Shown in pieces: positions 25,714-34,549 of a DNA stretch of 64,000 nucleotides. The stretch comes from Bacteroidales bacterium (GTDB taxonomy: Bacteria; Bacteroidota; Bacteroidia; Bacteroidales; ML635J-15). The notes below the pieces were generated by a model that was not told where the DNA came from, made no database searches, and was given only the letters and a program-made list of their open reading frames with translations. Location: positions 1 through 64,000 of the forward strand of contig QKHS01000071.1 in assembly GCA_003249955.1 (NCBI GenBank), in the 5' to 3' direction. The position numbers and the translations under genes are program-made. Every line of letters starts with the position of its first letter. The stretch's first letter is position 1.

Positions 25714-27051
25714 ATGAAAGTTGTAATATCTGGCGCCGGAGATGTTGGCAAGTATCTGGCCAAAATGCTTATCAAGGAAAATCACGATATAGTTATTGTT
25801 GATTCAGATACAGAATTAATAAAGGATGTGGATAATACCAATGACCTGATGACGGTTAACGGATCGTGCACAACCTTTTCTACTCTAAAAGAGGCAAAAG
25901 TCCATAACTGTGATTTATACATTGCCGTTACAAGTTCTCAGGATACAAATATTTTATCATGTGTATTTGCTAAAAAACTGGGAGCAAAGAAAACTATTGC
26001 CAGGGTTGACGATATGGAATATCTTAATCCGCTCAATAAGCTTACGTTTATAAATATGGGGATAGACAGGCTTATTTATCCTGAATATATAGCAGCAAAA
26101 GAAATTGTAGGAGTTATTAAGCAGACAGGAACAACCGAAGTGTTTGAATTTTCGGGCGGCAAATTAACATTGTTTGTTATTAAACTTGACGAAACATCTC
26201 CTATCGTTAATCTGAGTTTAAAAGATGCAGCAAGGCAATCTAATAATAAAAACTACAGAGTCGTTGCAATTACACGTAATGATGATACAATAATTCCCAA
26301 AGGGGATGACATTCTTGAAGCAAACGATATAGTTTACATAATTACGAATCCTGACGGAATCTCAGAATTACTGAAAACTGCCGGAAAAGAGAAACTCGAA
26401 ATTAATAATGTAATGTTTTTGGGAGGTAGCCGTATAGGTACAAAATCGGCAAAATTTCTCGAAGGACAGTTAAACGTAAAGATGCTTGAAATAGAGCAGG
26501 AAAAGAGTTTTAAGCTTGTGGATCAGTTGCCGAAAACAATGATAATTAATGGAGACGGACGTAATATTGACCTGCTGCTGGAAAGCGGACTGGAAAAATG
26601 TGACGCGTTTGTGGCAGTTACAGGCGATTCGGAAACAAATATTCTTACCTGTCTTCTGGCAAAACGATATGGTGTGAAGAAAACTGTTGCCGAGATTGAA
26701 AATCTTGACTATATCGAAATTGCTTCAAAAATGGGAATAGATACCATTATAAATAAAAAACTGAGTGCCGCAAGTACAATTTATACCTTTACTATGAAAG
26801 CCGAAGTTGCATCAATTAAGTGCCTTACAGGTACCGATGCCGAAGTGCTTGAATTTGTAACGTCAAAAGATGCAATTGTAACCAAAAACAAACTTAGGGA
26901 TATTGATTTCCCGGAAGGTGTTATTATAGGAGGTATTGTGCGCGGAAACAAAAGCTTTATTGCAATGGGAGATACTCAGATAAAACCGAATGACAAAGTT
27001 GTTTTGTTTGCACTCCCAACAGCAATTCATAAAATTGCATATTATTTTTAA
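25714..27051 (+). CDS. trkA: Trk potassium uptake regulatory subunit TrkA
   Basis: This 445-residue cytoplasmic regulator gates Trk/Ktr-type potassium channels by binding NAD(H) or ATP. It has the duplicated layout of TrkA: RCK-N domain (VISGAGDVGKYLAKML), RCK-C (EVFEFSGGKLTLFVIKL), a second RCK-N (MFLGGSRIGTKSAKFLE) and a second RCK-C (ASIKCLTGTDAEVLEFV). The second glycine motif is degenerate (GGSRIG). No membrane partner TrkH/TrkG lies in the window, although the two are often adjacent in Bacteroidota. It converges with the siaC gene 34 bases away. Confidence 0.93.
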   Translation: MKVVISGAGDVGKYLAKMLIKENHDIVIVDSDTELIKDVDNTNDLMTVNGSCTTFSTLKEAKVHNCDLYIAVTSSQDTNILSCVFAKKLGAKKTIARVDDMEYLNPLNKLTFINMGIDRLIYPEYIAAKEIVGVIKQTGTTEVFEFSGGKLTLFVIKLDETSPIVNLSLKDAARQSNNKNYRVVAITRNDDTIIPKGDDILEANDIVYIITNPDGISELLKTAGKEKLEINNVMFLGGSRIGTKSAKFLEGQLNVKMLEIEQEKSFKLVDQLPKTMIINGDGRNIDLLLESGLEKCDAFVAVTGDSETNILTCLLAKRYGVKKTVAEIENLDYIEIASKMGIDTIINKKLSAASTIYTFTMKAEVASIKCLTGTDAEVLEFVTSKDAIVTKNKLRDIDFPEGVIIGGIVRGNKSFIAMGDTQIKPNDKVVLFALPTAIHKIAYYF

Positions 27052-27085
27052 ACAGTAGTTTTACTGTTACGTTATTGCTTTGTTG

Positions 27086-27445
27086 TCAGTTTTTGGCTAT
27101 TATGTTAAAATCAATTCCTGACAAATCTCTGAATTCAACTCCGCTTTCATAAATATCTTCGTCATCCGGTTCGTAAAACCAGTTTACGGCAGCCTCCTGA
27201 TAATTATGGAGATTTTTAAACATTTCGTAAAGGTATCTTGCCGCTCCGGTGTTGAAATACTCAAGATCAATATTTAACCTGAGAGAACCTGAGGATTTGT
27301 TGCATTCCGATAATAAAGCTTCAAGTTCACTGAAAAATATAACAGGATTTTCAGGAATAATTACCCCTTTTATTAAAATATTTCCTGTTTCAATGTCGGC
27401 AACCACTTCAGGAGTTTTTGTCCCGGCTTTAATGATTTTTTCCAT
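27086..27445 (-). CDS. SiaC-family regulatory phosphoprotein
   Basis: This 119-residue protein belongs to the DUF1987/SiaC family. In Pseudomonas aeruginosa, SiaC is phosphorylated on a threonine by SiaB, dephosphorylated by SiaA, and when unphosphorylated activates the diguanylate cyclase SiaD. The phospho-acceptor region is conserved: EYFNTGAARYLYEM with T66 in the position of the Pseudomonas T68. The C-terminal WFYEPDDEDIYESGVEF is also typical. Its start overlaps the siaB stop by one base (TAATG). No SiaA-type phosphatase or diguanylate cyclase is nearby, so its output partner here is unknown. Confidence 0.85.
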   Translation of the reverse strand: MEKIIKAGTKTPEVVADIETGNILIKGVIIPENPVIFFSELEALLSECNKSSGSLRLNIDLEYFNTGAARYLYEMFKNLHNYQEAAVNWFYEPDDEDIYESGVEFRDLSGIDFNIIAKN

Positions 27446-27927
27446 TATATATCTGTTTTGACAAAAATACTTATTCCGGTTTTTTCAGGATTTGTGTTAC
27501 TATTAATATTAATACTGATCAAATTACCGGATTTTATTCTGCATGTTAATAATCCGTTTCCGGGAGAAACCTGTTTTTTTTCGGATGATTCTTTTATATT
27601 ATTTATTTTTAATTCTTCCAGAGCAGAAATATCCATATTGTTTATTTGTTGTACCTGCTTTTCAATTTTTAAGTAATTGTCTTTGCTTACTTCCTGTTTA
27701 GACTCAATTATTACCTGTTTGTTTGTGCGGTAAACCATGATTTCGGATTTATTCCCGCGGTTATGAATATAGTTGTTCTGGATAAGTTCCGTAATACAGA
27801 ATAAAAGCTTCTTTCTTAAATTAATAGGGAATCCTTCAAATGCAGATTCCGTCAGAAAGCGAAAATTTTCATAATCTTCATTCGTTTCCGGGGTAATACT
27901 CAGCAATATTTCATTCCCGCTGTTCAT
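27445..27927 (-). CDS. SiaB-family protein kinase
   Basis: This 160-residue protein resembles SiaB-family kinases (DUF6272), which have a GHKL-like ATP-binding fold and phosphorylate SiaC. The N-box-like motif is CITELIQNNYIHN near residues 44-56, and a glycine/lysine-rich second motif is SPGNGLLTCRIKSGN at ~121-135. It sits directly between the dGTPase gene (one-base overlap) and siaC (one-base overlap), so the three genes form one operon. Kinase activity is inferred from family and from the SiaC partner. Confidence 0.8.
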   Translation of the reverse strand: MNSGNEILLSITPETNEDYENFRFLTESAFEGFPINLRKKLLFCITELIQNNYIHNRGNKSEIMVYRTNKQVIIESKQEVSKDNYLKIEKQVQQINNMDISALEELKINNIKESSEKKQVSPGNGLLTCRIKSGNLISININSNTNPEKTGISIFVKTDI

Positions 27928-29039
27928 CAGTTAAAATGAATAGGCTTAGGAATAGTTATCTGTTTTATTGATTCGAGAGCAAAACTGTCTGTCATACCAG
28001 AGATGTAGTCCGTTACAATTTGCCTTTCACTTTCGTTCCTTCTGTTATAGAAGTCATACATCCCGTGCAGGTATTCACCGAAATTTTTATCCAGATCAAT
28101 ACCGCTTTCGTTGTATTTGTTAAAATCAAACCTGTATTTTGCAATCAGATTCGCAAGATGGTCGAAGAGTGATGAAATAATATTGTCGCAAAATCTGTCA
28201 TATCTCTGCAGATCCGGGTGCTGGTAAATATTTTTGTAATTGAAGTGTTTCAGTTTGGTTACGGATTCAAATTTTTCATCAGAAAAGCCTATATATTCAG
28301 AATTTTTTGAGTTCTCAATAAGGTCAATAATCAAGGTGTTTATAATTCTCCCGTTTCTGTCTCCCAGAAGTTGCCTCACATCGGTAGGGATATCTTTTTC
28401 GGAAATAAATCCTGCAACAAAAGCATCTTCTATATCTCTTCCCAAATACGCGATTTTGTCGGAAAATCTCATTATGCATCCTTCATAACTTGTGGACACT
28501 ACTTTTCTGTTTTTTATCTCATCCAGCACGTTAAGTGTTACAGAGGGCTTCAGAAATTGTTCGTCTTTTTCACCGTTGTGGCATATTATTCCGTCTTTAA
28601 CGCCGTAGCAAAGATTAAGACCTCTGCCTTTGTTTGCAAGATATTCTACCTGGCGGTAAGAATTAACCTCATGTGTAAATGCACTGCCACCACCCAGAAT
28701 TTTGTTAAGAGCTTTTTCTCCGGCATGGCCAAAAGGAGTGTGCCCCAGATCATGTCCCATTCCTATGGCGTACGCCATGTCTATGTCAAGATCCCATCCA
28801 TAGCGGTTAAGTCCTTTGCAAATTGTCGCAGCAATTGTTGCAACATGAAGAACGTGTTCAATTCTTGTGCATATGTGATCGTTTTCGGGAGCGAAAAATA
28901 CCTGGGTTTTATTTTTTAAACGACGGAAAGCGGTGGAATGAATTATTGCAGTCTGGTCACGGAAATAATCCCCGCGAACATCAGGTTCACGATATATATC
29001 CCGCTTTAAATATATTTCTGTTGGAAACGGATTTTTCAT
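27927..29039 (-). CDS. dgt: Deoxyguanosinetriphosphate triphosphohydrolase (dGTPase family)
   Basis: This 370-residue HD-domain dNTP triphosphohydrolase removes intact triphosphate from dNTPs. It keeps the metal-binding HD residues: CTRIEHVLHVATIA, GMGHDLGHTPFGHAGEKAL and the later MRFSDKIAYLGRDIEDA. The N-terminal FRRLKNKTQVF is the usual family segment. It is shorter than E. coli Dgt (505) and resembles the type found in Gram-positives and Bacteroidota, so substrate preference may be broader than dGTP. It is the first gene of an overlapping operon with SiaB and SiaC, which points to phospho-regulated nucleotide metabolism or shared stress control. No clear promoter box was found upstream. 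Confidence 0.9.
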   Translation of the reverse strand: MKNPFPTEIYLKRDIYREPDVRGDYFRDQTAIIHSTAFRRLKNKTQVFFAPENDHICTRIEHVLHVATIAATICKGLNRYGWDLDIDMAYAIGMGHDLGHTPFGHAGEKALNKILGGGSAFTHEVNSYRQVEYLANKGRGLNLCYGVKDGIICHNGEKDEQFLKPSVTLNVLDEIKNRKVVSTSYEGCIMRFSDKIAYLGRDIEDAFVAGFISEKDIPTDVRQLLGDRNGRIINTLIIDLIENSKNSEYIGFSDEKFESVTKLKHFNYKNIYQHPDLQRYDRFCDNIISSLFDHLANLIAKYRFDFNKYNESGIDLDKNFGEYLHGMYDFYNRRNESERQIVTDYISGMTDSFALESIKQITIPKPIHFN

Positions 29040-29130
29040 ATCTTAATTTTATTTTCTTAACTCCGGGATTGCCGAAAGGTGAAACTTAATTATTTAACTT
29101 CGCTTTTGTTAAAGTCAGAAAAAAATGTCA

Positions 29131-29709
29131 TTATTCTTTCAGATATTTATCATAAATATTTCCTGGTTTGTAAGAATCTATATAATCAAAAGCGTCATTT
29201 AAATTATCTGTTACGAAATATAAATCACGATAAGATTTTATTGTAAATTTTTCCTGATAAAATACCTCAAATTGTTTTAGCAGATTGTCGTAAAACCCGA
29301 ACGGATTTATTATAACGACAGGTTTGTTATGATACTTAAGTTGTTTTAAAGTGATAACTTCCATCAGTTCTTCCAGTGTGCCGAATCCTCCCGGAAGAGC
29401 CATGAAAATATCGGAGTTATTGCGCATATACTCTTTTCTGTCTTTCATGTCAGCGGTAACAACAAGGGTCTGATGCTCGTCAGATACAATATTTTCCCGG
29501 TTAAGTCTTTCGGGTACAACTCCGGTAACTTTACATCCCGAAGAAACCGCCGATTTCATAAGAATCCCCATTAATCCGATTGTCCCGGCACCGTGTACAA
29601 GGTTATAATTCTCAGCACCAAGCCGGGAGCCCAGTTCCACGGCAATTTTATGAAATTTTTTATCCAGATCCTCGCTGGAACTGCAAAAAACACAAATCGT
29701 TTTCCTCAT
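29131..29709 (-). CDS. LOG-family protein (TIGR00730)
   Basis: This 192-residue lysine-decarboxylase-like/LOG protein belongs to a family that includes nucleoside 5'-monophosphate phosphoribohydrolases (cytokinin-activating enzymes and bacterial purine/pyrimidine nucleotide hydrolases such as PpnN). The LOG motif is LPGGFGTLEELMEV, preceded by DMKDRKEYM with the conserved arginine. The N-terminal ICVFCSSSEDLDKKF is typical. ATG 29709 is chosen over TTG 29745, since the extra 12 residues are basic and not conserved. It is a single gene on the minus strand. The likely substrate is a nucleotide monophosphate, not lysine. Confidence 0.88.
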   Translation of the reverse strand: MRKTICVFCSSSEDLDKKFHKIAVELGSRLGAENYNLVHGAGTIGLMGILMKSAVSSGCKVTGVVPERLNRENIVSDEHQTLVVTADMKDRKEYMRNNSDIFMALPGGFGTLEELMEVITLKQLKYHNKPVVIINPFGFYDNLLKQFEVFYQEKFTIKSYRDLYFVTDNLNDAFDYIDSYKPGNIYDKYLKE

Positions 29710-30276
29710 ATTTTTAACTTTATGTAAAAGTATTTTTTTCTTCAATTCTTTTTAAAATGTGTCATAAGTATTTATAAACATAAGGTGTTTATTTCAGTTG
29801 TAAATTATTCTGTAAAATCATTAAAAATGCCTGAAATGCAGGATATGCGTTAACCGTTGAAATAGCAATGGTTTATAACATCCTGATATTTAAAAAGATA
29901 TGATGTAAAATCAAAACTAAAAATAGAAATAACGTCTATTATTGTCTGATAATGTAGTAATTATGACCACCAACTAAAAAAAATCAAAAAAAAATCAAAA
30001 AATGTTTTGAGAGAGAATAATTATTACTATTTTTATGAAATGTTAAGTGTGGCAAAGAGACGGATGTAGAAACATGATTTTACTGTCAGGTAAATAACTG
30101 AATTTCAGAAAGTTATGTTGAGGAGAAATCTTGTTTTTAAATGAAAAAGTTGAATTGGTAAGCTAAATTTTTTAAAAAAACAATAGGAAAAACATTTTTT
30201 TCTGTGGAAAAAAAATGAAAACTTGCCACGCTTTTTGAAAAGAGACATACATTGTAGAATTATAAAGATATTATAA
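29710..30276. other. AT-rich region upstream of dnaA with phased A-tracts; possible origin
   Basis: 567 bases without a credible gene between divergent LOG and dnaA genes. Three A-tracts (29976-29983, 29986-29994, 29997-30002) begin 10 and 11 bases apart, the helical spacing that bends DNA. TGTGGAAAA (30203-30211) matches 8 of 9 bases of a DnaA box complement (TGTGGATAA), and TGTGGCAAA (30048-30056) matches 7 of 9. That is too few and too weak to call an origin, but the location and composition fit one or an autoregulated dnaA promoter. Confidence 0.35.
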
Positions 30277-31704
30277 ATGGTAAAAAGGTGTGAAGAAATA
30301 TGGGGTAAATGCTTGCAAATCATTAAGGATAATGTTCCAAAAAACAGTTATCGTACGTGGTTCGAGCCTATTATTCCATTGGATATTACTGAAAATGTTC
30401 TGACTATTCAGGTGCCCAGTACTTTTTTCTATGAATTCATTGAAGAACAGTTCCTTGATTTATTGAAAAAGACTCTGCATAAGGTAATCGGACCTGATGC
30501 TAAACTGGAATACCATGTCGTAATGGAAAATAATTCCAATTCCGAAAAACCCTATACTCTCAAAATTCCGGCAAGAGACAAAACTCCTCTGGTCAATCGT
30601 CCTGTTCAGATGCCTCTCGATCTGGAAGCCAATACAATTGTAAATCCTTTCGTTATTCCGGGTATTAAAAAGGTTCATGTTGACCCGCATTTAAATCCTG
30701 AATATACTTTTGATAATTTTGTAGAAGGAGAATGTAACCGTTTGGCAAGATCTGCAGGTTATGCTGTCGCTCAAAACCCTGGAGGTACTGCTTTTAATCC
30801 TTTGTTTGTTTACGGAGGTTCAGGTCTGGGGAAAACACATTTGTCCCAGGCTATCGGAATAGAAGTTAAAAGACTTATGCCCGAAAAAGTCGTTCTTTAT
30901 GTTGATGCAAACAAGTTTCTGACTCAATATATGGAAGCAACAAGAAATAACAACCGTAACGATTTCATTCATTTTTACCAGATGATTGATGTTCTTATCG
31001 TTGATGATGTTCAGTACTTTGCAAAAAAAGAAGGAACTCAGGAAGTTTTCTTCCATATCTTTAACCATTTGCATCAGCATGGCAAACAATTGGTACTTAC
31101 ATCAGACAAACCACCGGTTGAGCTTAACGGAATGGAACAACGACTTTTATCAAGATTCAAATGGGGATTGTCTGCAGATTTGCAGGAACCCGATTTTGAA
31201 ACCAGAATAAAGGTTCTTAAAAAGAAAACTTACAAAGACGGAATAGTAATCAAAGAAGAAATTCTGGAATATATAGCATCTCATATTACCAATAACGTAC
31301 GTGAACTTGAAGGCGCATTGGTTTCTTTACTTGCCCAGTCAACACTGAACAAAAAAGAAATTACTATGGAGCTTGCCAAAGATATGATTGACAAGCTGGT
31401 TAAGAGCACAAGACGTGAGATTTCAATTGATTATATTCAGAAAGTCGTTTGTAATTACTTCTCAATGCCGGTTGATCTGCTCGGTTCAAAAACAAGAAAA
31501 AGAGAGATTGTTCAGGCTCGCCAGATTGCAATGTATTTTGCAAAGAACATGACCAAAGCTTCATTGGCATCCATAGGGTCGTCAATAGGCGGAAAAGATC
31601 ATGCAACTGTGCTTCATGCATGTAAAACCGTTAATAATCTTATCGAAACAGATAAACGTTTTAAGGTTGATCTTGACGAAATAGAAAAGAGACTTAAAAT
31701 GTAA
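30277..31704 (+). CDS. dnaA: Chromosomal replication initiator DnaA
   Basis: This 475-residue initiator melts the replication origin. Domain I starts at CEEIWGKCLQIIKDNVP with the tryptophan-phenylalanine patch (SYRTWFEPIIP). Domain III is the AAA+ core with NPLFVYGGSGLGKTHL (Walker A), VLIVDDVQYFAKKEG (Walker B) and sensor II. Domain IV has the DNA-binding signature KDHATVLHACKTV near the C-terminus. The length and order are normal. dnaN is not next to it, as usual in Bacteroidota. A strong terminator follows. The AT-rich leader upstream may carry its autoregulatory sites. Confidence 0.98.
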   Translation: MVKRCEEIWGKCLQIIKDNVPKNSYRTWFEPIIPLDITENVLTIQVPSTFFYEFIEEQFLDLLKKTLHKVIGPDAKLEYHVVMENNSNSEKPYTLKIPARDKTPLVNRPVQMPLDLEANTIVNPFVIPGIKKVHVDPHLNPEYTFDNFVEGECNRLARSAGYAVAQNPGGTAFNPLFVYGGSGLGKTHLSQAIGIEVKRLMPEKVVLYVDANKFLTQYMEATRNNNRNDFIHFYQMIDVLIVDDVQYFAKKEGTQEVFFHIFNHLHQHGKQLVLTSDKPPVELNGMEQRLLSRFKWGLSADLQEPDFETRIKVLKKKTYKDGIVIKEEILEYIASHITNNVRELEGALVSLLAQSTLNKKEITMELAKDMIDKLVKSTRREISIDYIQKVVCNYFSMPVDLLGSKTRKREIVQARQIAMYFAKNMTKASLASIGSSIGGKDHATVLHACKTVNNLIETDKRFKVDLDEIEKRLKM

Positions 31705-31712
31705 TTTATACC

Positions 31713-31737
31713 GGGGCTTAAAAGCCCCTTATTTTTT
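31713..31737 (+). terminator. dnaA terminator
   Basis: GGGGCTT (31713-31719) pairs with AAGCCCC (31722-31728), followed by TTATTTTTT. It starts 9 bases after the dnaA stop and ends just before the transporter gene. Confidence 0.85.
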
Positions 31738-31743
31738 AATATT

Positions 31744-32616
31744 ATGATCTGGTTAATACTAAGCATTATTTCGGCAACCGGAATTTTTGTAACTTTTAAG
31801 TTTATCGATAAAACCAGAACTCCGCTGATTAATACTATTGTGATAAACTATCTGATTGCAACAGTTTTCGGATTTTTGCTTACAGGGAGTTTCCCGGTTA
31901 AAGAAATAATAAATTCCGGGTGGATATATTTCGGAATGATGGTGGGAGTATTGTTAATAGTTATGTTTTTCGTGGTAGGGCTATCTTCTAAAGTTATAGG
32001 AATTTCCATTACTACGGTTGTAAGCAAGATGGCCGTTGTAATTCCCATGATTTTTTCAATAATTGCTTATAATGAAAATACTAATCCCTTAAAAATAATT
32101 TCAATCATTCTGGCAGTCATAGCAGTATCTATAAGCGTTTATAAAAAACCACAGAAAAAAACAAAACTTAACGCGTTGGCTGTTATTCTGCCAATAGTAT
32201 TGTTTGTCGGTATGGGCCTTGACAATTCGTTACTGATTTTTTCAAAAGAAAATTATATAGATGCATCAATGTCTTCATTATTTTCTGCAACAATATTCAG
32301 TTTTGCACTTATTTCAGGAATTATAATAACATTGGCTAAACCATCAGTATTCAGAGGCTTTTTCAACGTTAAAACATGGTTTCTGGGCTCTGTTTTGGGG
32401 ATTGCAAATTTCGGATCAATTTATTTTATGTTAAGAACTTTAAATTCAGGAGTATTTGCAAATTCTGTTGCATTTGGTATTGTGGATATCGGAATTGTGT
32501 TCCTTTCAGTTTTGACCGGAACAATGTTCTTTAAAGAAAAACTTACAAAACTTAATATTGCAGGAGTAGCCCTGTCAATTACAACAATTGTATTATTAAT
32601 ATTTGCCGGTTTGTAA
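31744..32616 (+). CDS. EamA/DMT-family transporter
   Basis: This 290-residue integral membrane protein has about ten hydrophobic helices in two EamA-like halves, the layout of drug/metabolite transporters. The first helix is IWLILSIISATGIFVTF and the last is AGVALSITTIVLLIFAGL. Proteins of this kind move small metabolites or nucleotide sugars, and the substrate cannot be read from sequence. It is the first gene of a compact operon: its stop shares one base with the YigZ start. The dnaA terminator immediately upstream leaves little room for a promoter, so transcription may come partly from readthrough. Confidence 0.82.
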   Translation: MIWLILSIISATGIFVTFKFIDKTRTPLINTIVINYLIATVFGFLLTGSFPVKEIINSGWIYFGMMVGVLLIVMFFVVGLSSKVIGISITTVVSKMAVVIPMIFSIIAYNENTNPLKIISIILAVIAVSISVYKKPQKKTKLNALAVILPIVLFVGMGLDNSLLIFSKENYIDASMSSLFSATIFSFALISGIIITLAKPSVFRGFFNVKTWFLGSVLGIANFGSIYFMLRTLNSGVFANSVAFGIVDIGIVFLSVLTGTMFFKEKLTKLNIAGVALSITTIVLLIFAGL

Positions 32617-33224
32617 TGATTAAAGATTTATTCAATACAATAAAGAACGAATCCCAGGGCTTTTTCTCGGATAAAGGCAGTAAATTTATATCGTATGCTT
32701 TTCCCGTAACATCCGAAGAAGAAGTTAAGGAGAATATTCAGTTTCTTAAAAAGAAACATCACGATGCCCGTCACCATGTATATGCATTTATTATCGGACA
32801 CGAACAGGATTTTTATCGTGCAAGTGACGACGGAGAACCTTCAAACAGTTCTGGAATGCCTGTCTTGGGGCAAATCAGATCTTTTGGGCTTACAAATGTT
32901 CTGATTGTTGTGGTAAGATATTTCGGAGGTACGAAACTTGGTGTGCCGGGGCTGATAAATGCATACAGAACAGCAGCAAAAGATGCTTTGGATAATGCCG
33001 AAATTATAGAAGAAACTGTAAAAACAGAATTTGTCGTAAGTTTTGGTTATGATGAGATGAGTTTTGTTATGAAGTGTCTTAAAGATTATGATGCACTAAT
33101 AAAAGTACAGGATTTTACAGAAACATGCAGAATAATTTTCGCGATAAGATTATCTTTGGAGGAAGAAATTTTGAAAGCAATAAGTCAGAATCATAAGGTA
33201 AAAACAGAAAAATACAATGGGTAA
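32616..33224 (+). CDS. YigZ/IMPACT-family protein
   Basis: This 202-residue protein belongs to the UPF0029/YigZ family related to eukaryotic IMPACT. The N-terminal domain carries the family signature: FLKKKHHDARHHVYAFIIG, then ASDDGEPSNSSGMPVL and VVVRYFGGTKLGVPGLINAYR. A smaller ferredoxin-like C-terminal domain (VSFGYDEMSFVMKCLKDY) follows. A role in translation-related RNA or nucleotide binding is suspected for the family but not settled. It overlaps the transporter by one base and the acyltransferase by eight, so it belongs to the four-gene operon. Confidence 0.9.
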   Translation: MIKDLFNTIKNESQGFFSDKGSKFISYAFPVTSEEEVKENIQFLKKKHHDARHHVYAFIIGHEQDFYRASDDGEPSNSSGMPVLGQIRSFGLTNVLIVVVRYFGGTKLGVPGLINAYRTAAKDALDNAEIIEETVKTEFVVSFGYDEMSFVMKCLKDYDALIKVQDFTETCRIIFAIRLSLEEEILKAISQNHKVKTEKYNG

Positions 33225-33768
33225 AAGATTCTCTAAATTATATCTCAGGACATTTAAATGGAAATACAATGATTTTCCCGATGTTGATAAAGCAGTAGTT
33301 TTAATGGCTCCTCATACAAGTATGTGGGATTTTGTTCTGGGGAAAATATATTTTTCCGCTCAGGGAAGACAAGCTACTATTTTAATTAAGAAGGAAGCGT
33401 TTTTCTGGCCGGTAGGATATTTTCTTAAAAAAATGGGCGGAATTCCGGTTGATAGAGGCAGACGCACAGGTTTGGCTGAGAAAGCAATTGAATCATTCGA
33501 AAAAGCAACAGACAGGTTTTATCTTGTTATAACTCCTGAAGGAACACGCAAAAAAACGAAGAACTGGAAAAAAGGATTTCTCAGGATTGCAAAAGCTGCA
33601 AATGTTCCTGTAGTGCTTGGATTTCTTGATTGCAAAACAAGAAGTATGGGGGTAATCGGGCTTCTTGATATGAGCGGAACAGATGAGGAAATTATGGAAA
33701 GGATGAAACGCAGCTATATAGGCAAGACGGGAGTTTATAAAGATAAATTTGAGACAGGCTATGAGTAA
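33217..33768 (+). CDS. PlsC-like lysophospholipid acyltransferase family protein
   Basis: This 183-residue acyltransferase has the PlsC-type motifs: H-x4-D in MAPHTSMWDFVLGK (block I), FFLKKMGGIPVDRGRR (block II) and LVITPEGTRKKTKNWKKGF (block III). It is shorter than PlsC (~240), without an N-terminal membrane helix, and resembles the short 1-acyl-glycerol-3-phosphate acyltransferases common in Bacteroidota. It probably transfers an acyl chain to a lysophospholipid or related membrane lipid at the inner membrane. Start and stop both overlap neighbouring genes by eight bases. Confidence 0.87.
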   Translation: MGKRFSKLYLRTFKWKYNDFPDVDKAVVLMAPHTSMWDFVLGKIYFSAQGRQATILIKKEAFFWPVGYFLKKMGGIPVDRGRRTGLAEKAIESFEKATDRFYLVITPEGTRKKTKNWKKGFLRIAKAANVPVVLGFLDCKTRSMGVIGLLDMSGTDEEIMERMKRSYIGKTGVYKDKFETGYE

Positions 33769-34534
33769 AATAAATGTAAGCGTTATTCAGACCGATATTG
33801 TTTGGGAAGATCCCGAAGCAAATTTAAAAAATATCAGCAGGTTGGTTTTGTCCGAACCTGGTACGGATTTGTTTGTATTGCCGGAAATGTTTAATACAGG
33901 ATTTACAAACAACACCCGGGACTTTGCCGAGACAACAGACGGAAACACTATCGGAAAAATTAAAGAACTTTCCAGAATAAGCGGTTCTGCAATATGCGGC
34001 TCGCTGATTTTACGTGATGACGAGAAATGTTATAATTCGTTTGTTTTTGTAAGGCCTGACGGTAAAATAACAGCTTACAACAAGCGTCATCTTTTTAAAT
34101 ACGGAGGTGAGGCCGAAATGTTCAGCAAAGGAGAAGAGAGGGTAATTGTTGAGTATATGGGATGGCGTATTCTTTTGCTGGTATGTTATGATTTGCGTTT
34201 TCCGGTTTGGAGCAGGAATAATGACGATTATGACTTTGCGGTTTATGTTGCAAACTGGCCGTCATCACGACGAAATATCCATGATATACTTGTTAAAGCC
34301 AGAGCGATTGAAAATTTAAGTTATGTAATTGCCTGCAACAGAGTGGGAGAGGACGGCAAAGGCCTTTTATACTCAGGTGGGTCGTGCATTGTCGATTATA
34401 AAGGAGAAACTATTGTTGCCGCTAAAGATAATGAACCCGATTTAATAAAGGCAGAATTGGATATGTCATTACTTAAAGATTATAAAAAAAACTTCCCCGC
34501 CCATATGGACAGGGATAGTTTTGTGATTTTGTAA
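33761..34534 (+). CDS. Nitrilase-superfamily omega-amidase (YafV-like)
   Basis: This 257-residue enzyme belongs to the nitrilase superfamily. The Glu-Lys-Cys triad is in FVLPEMFNTGF, AYNKRHLFKYGG and LLVCYDLRFPVWSR. The sequence is closest to omega-amidase/YafV types, which hydrolyse alpha-ketoglutaramate or alpha-ketosuccinamate as metabolite repair. ATG 33761 overlaps the acyltransferase stop by eight bases; the TTG at 33749 is less likely. It is the last gene of the operon and converges with the giant surface-protein gene 15 bases away. Substrate is inferred from family only. Confidence 0.88.
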   Translation: MSKINVSVIQTDIVWEDPEANLKNISRLVLSEPGTDLFVLPEMFNTGFTNNTRDFAETTDGNTIGKIKELSRISGSAICGSLILRDDEKCYNSFVFVRPDGKITAYNKRHLFKYGGEAEMFSKGEERVIVEYMGWRILLLVCYDLRFPVWSRNNDDYDFAVYVANWPSSRRNIHDILVKARAIENLSYVIACNRVGEDGKGLLYSGGSCIVDYKGETIVAAKDNEPDLIKAELDMSLLKDYKKNFPAHMDRDSFVIL

Positions 34535-34549
34535 TTGAGCAGGTTTATT

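Noticed and set aside
27053-27068. ACAGTA/TACTGT hairpin between trkA and siaC as a terminator
   Set aside because: Short stem with no T-run on either strand. It may contribute, but it cannot be called.
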